Shown in pieces: positions 62,359-64,000 of a stretch of DNA of 64,000 bases. The notes under the pieces are model-generated. The model had not been told where the DNA came from and ran no database searches. It saw only the letters and a program-made list of their open reading frames with translations. Positions within the stretch are counted from its first letter, which is position 1. Every line of letters starts with the position of its first letter. A program made the position numbers and the translations under genes. This DNA is from Phaeodactylum tricornutum CCAP 1055/1 (taxonomy: Eukaryota > Bacillariophyta > Bacillariophyceae > Surirellales > Neidiaceae), in the NCBI RefSeq assembly GCF_000150955.2, contig NC_011669.1, forward strand, positions 320,434 through 384,433. The letters are read 5' to 3'.

Positions 62359-64000
62359 ATGGGGTTGGGCTTTGAGAAGACTGGTTCTCGTTCGCTCTTG
62401 CCGGACCAGGATCGTCGACGTAGGGCTCCCGAACAAAGCGTATGGTTGCAATGGGCATTTCCTGCCTCGCTGGCAGTCGTAGCCCTAATCATTGGCCTTT
62501 CTGTTTGGTCGAATCCAAACGACCCGGTCTTGCAATTGTCCCCGTATACCTACCGCGTCTTTGGCCCCGCCAACGACGTCGTTACCGAGACTTCCCATGG
62601 GGACATTTCCTTTCACTTTTACACGCCATCGCAACAGCGCGACTTGTTGATTCAGTACGGTCCCAAGTGTCAGCAAGAGTTACAGATCCCCGTTGATCAG
62701 GAAAGCGACAATATTCTGCTGAAACGTTTTGATGAATTGCCTCCGCATTTCGCCGTGGAACTTTGGAAGTACTGCATGTTGTACACGGGTGTCGGGAACC
62801 TCTACTGGGAACCGAACAACGCCAAGCCTTGGATTTCGTGGGACGAATGGCTGCCGTCGGTCACGACTCTCGGAGGTGACCGTACGCGTACGTCGTCTTT
62901 GGCCCTGCGCGTGGAAGACAGTGCTACCGATACGGTCATCCCCAAAGAGATGAACGGGCATTTGCAAATTCTTCATTCGCTCCTGTACTTGGCTCATCCC
63001 CAATCTCGGTTGGCTGCGGATATGATGCGCATTTTGCTGCACACTAATGTAGCGAATCTAGATCCAGTGCAAATGGCCGAGACACTGGGCTTGTACATTG
63101 AACACGAACCCGAGAAGTGGACCCTCATAACGGCTCGGTGCGTCTTTCTGGAAACCACCACACCTTTAAACGTGATGGTAGAAGACAAAATTCCCTCCAA
63201 GGGAGCAATTCCAAAGTCCAGACGGTTGGTAAAGGCCACCAATACCATGACGGCAGATGCATTACCGCAGCGTCACTGCCCAGCTTCCCACGGAGGGTAT
63301 TGTTGTCAAGTCTGGCAGCCCGGAACTGACTGGCCCATCATGGCAATTCATCGGCCGTACATTGCCGTCAAAGACATTGATATACCATTGCCGTACATGG
63401 TGGCAATCAATGGTCAGACGCTGGACGATGTCGGTGAGAAAGATTTGGCTTTGAGTAATTCCGACGTCCCTTACATTGCCACAGTGACGTCCGTATCGAC
63501 TAGCTTACCTCCGGTCTCCAACCACGAAACGCCCAATTTTTTTGACATTTTAATGGAAAACTCTTGTCTTCCAGGAACACGAGAGTGTTTCCGCTGTCTC
63601 AAGCTTGGCTTTCATGGTGAACCCGGTGGTGGCTCGTGTGAAGCTTGCCAAAGCGTTTGTCAGTGCTTTTGCAAAGTACTGTGCAAGGTTCGCCCCCCTC
63701 CCAAACGTATTTCTGCCGAGTGGACCGTTCGACGCCCCGTGCAGCGCAAAGATCCATCACGTCACATTCCGCGGGAAATTCACCAGACCTGGTTCGAGCC
63801 CATTACACAAGAATCTTACCCCAACATGAGTCGGTTGATTGAATCGTTTCGACAAGCTGGATGGACTTACCATTTCTACGACGATGAACTCTCTGCGCAG
63901 TTTCTTTCCGCTCATTTCCCACCCGAAGTTCGCGAAGCCTACGATTCTATCACCCCCGGAGCGTTCAAAGCCGATCTATTTCGATACTGTGTCTTATTGA
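62359..64000 (+). CDS. GT32 (OCH1-like) glycosyltransferase, partial at window edge
   Basis: The frame is open from the ATG at 62359 to the window end, at least 547 codons, with no stop. A short basic cytosolic tail and one membrane anchor (about residues 30-48, WAFPASLAVVALIIGLSVW) give a type II Golgi-like topology. A large lumenal region of unknown fold follows (about 50-400), then a Cys-rich segment (about 412-450: CFRCLK, CEACQSVCQCFCKVLC). The GT32 domain starts near 465 with HIPREIHQTWFEP and includes WTYHFYDDEL and the end ITPGAFKADLFRYCVLL; the DXD motif would fall beyond the window. Family members such as OCH1 transfer mannose to N-glycans or other sugars in the Golgi. The long stem and Cys-rich block are unusual for this family. 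Confidence 0.85.
   Translation, partial: MGLGFEKTGSRSLLPDQDRRRRAPEQSVWLQWAFPASLAVVALIIGLSVWSNPNDPVLQLSPYTYRVFGPANDVVTETSHGDISFHFYTPSQQRDLLIQYGPKCQQELQIPVDQESDNILLKRFDELPPHFAVELWKYCMLYTGVGNLYWEPNNAKPWISWDEWLPSVTTLGGDRTRTSSLALRVEDSATDTVIPKEMNGHLQILHSLLYLAHPQSRLAADMMRILLHTNVANLDPVQMAETLGLYIEHEPEKWTLITARCVFLETTTPLNVMVEDKIPSKGAIPKSRRLVKATNTMTADALPQRHCPASHGGYCCQVWQPGTDWPIMAIHRPYIAVKDIDIPLPYMVAINGQTLDDVGEKDLALSNSDVPYIATVTSVSTSLPPVSNHETPNFFDILMENSCLPGTRECFRCLKLGFHGEPGGGSCEACQSVCQCFCKVLCKVRPPPKRISAEWTVRRPVQRKDPSRHIPREIHQTWFEPITQESYPNMSRLIESFRQAGWTYHFYDDELSAQFLSAHFPPEVREAYDSITPGAFKADLFRYCVLL

Noticed and set aside
1-64000. tRNA and rRNA genes
   Set aside because: I looked for T-arm words (GGTTCRAATCC type) and found only chance matches inside coding sequence, with no cloverleaf. 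A dedicated tRNA search would settle it.

Overview
The window looks like nuclear DNA of a pennate diatom, most probably Phaeodactylum tricornutum or a close relative. This is inferred from four kinds of evidence: (1) spliceosomal introns, mostly 65-330 bp, with GT..AG ends; (2) several proteins that start with a signal peptide cleaved before Phe, the 'ASAFAP' signature of proteins sent to a red-type secondary plastid; (3) Ty1/copia elements of the diatom (CoDi) kind; (4) a mixture of animal-like, plant-like and bacterial-like genes. No organelle, rRNA or tRNA gene was seen.

Layout. 1-2.0 kb: edge-truncated copia fossil. 2.4-4.2 kb: tandem pair of small helix-hairpin-helix-like proteins. 4.7-12.3 kb: a three-UIM protein, a divergent pterin-carbinolamine-dehydratase-like protein (spliced), a plastid ThiO-type glycine oxidase with a long tail, an STK16-like kinase and an Nse1-like SMC5/6 subunit. 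12.5-16.5 kb: full-length ABCC transporter. 16.6-19.0 kb: repeat-rich stretch with a 128-bp inverted repeat, a 64-bp tandem array and an unrecognised gene. 19.3-22.5 kb: an acidic nuclear-type protein and plastid ferredoxin-sulfite reductase. 23.2-38.8 kb: transposon graveyard, in which a very young copia element with intact 5-bp target-site duplication sits inside the RT/RNase H part of an older copia element.

39.4-64 kb is gene dense: NAA10 acetyltransferase, aquaporin, CDK10/11-like kinase, ATG7, an acidic single-pass membrane protein, two tandem DHHC-family proteins with a DHTC motif and almost no zinc-ligand cysteines, a syntaxin-6-type Qc-SNARE, PGRL1, GTPBP1, a 268-bp tandem duplication, a plastid MgtE-type Mg2+ transporter, an EGF-like membrane protein, a second acidic single-pass protein paralogous to the one at 46-47 kb, and the 5' part of a GT32 glycosyltransferase that runs off the edge.

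There are no operons. Functional themes are plastid metabolism (ThiO for thiamine, SiR for sulfur, PGRL1 for cyclic electron flow, MgtE for Mg2+), the endomembrane system (SNARE, DHHC-like, ATG7, GT32, ABCC, UIM protein) and signalling. The most promising unexplained items are the DHTC pair, the NPDG-motif membrane protein pair, the tandem HhH pair, the degenerate PCD-like protein and a recurrent MYB-site-like decamer in intergenic DNA.
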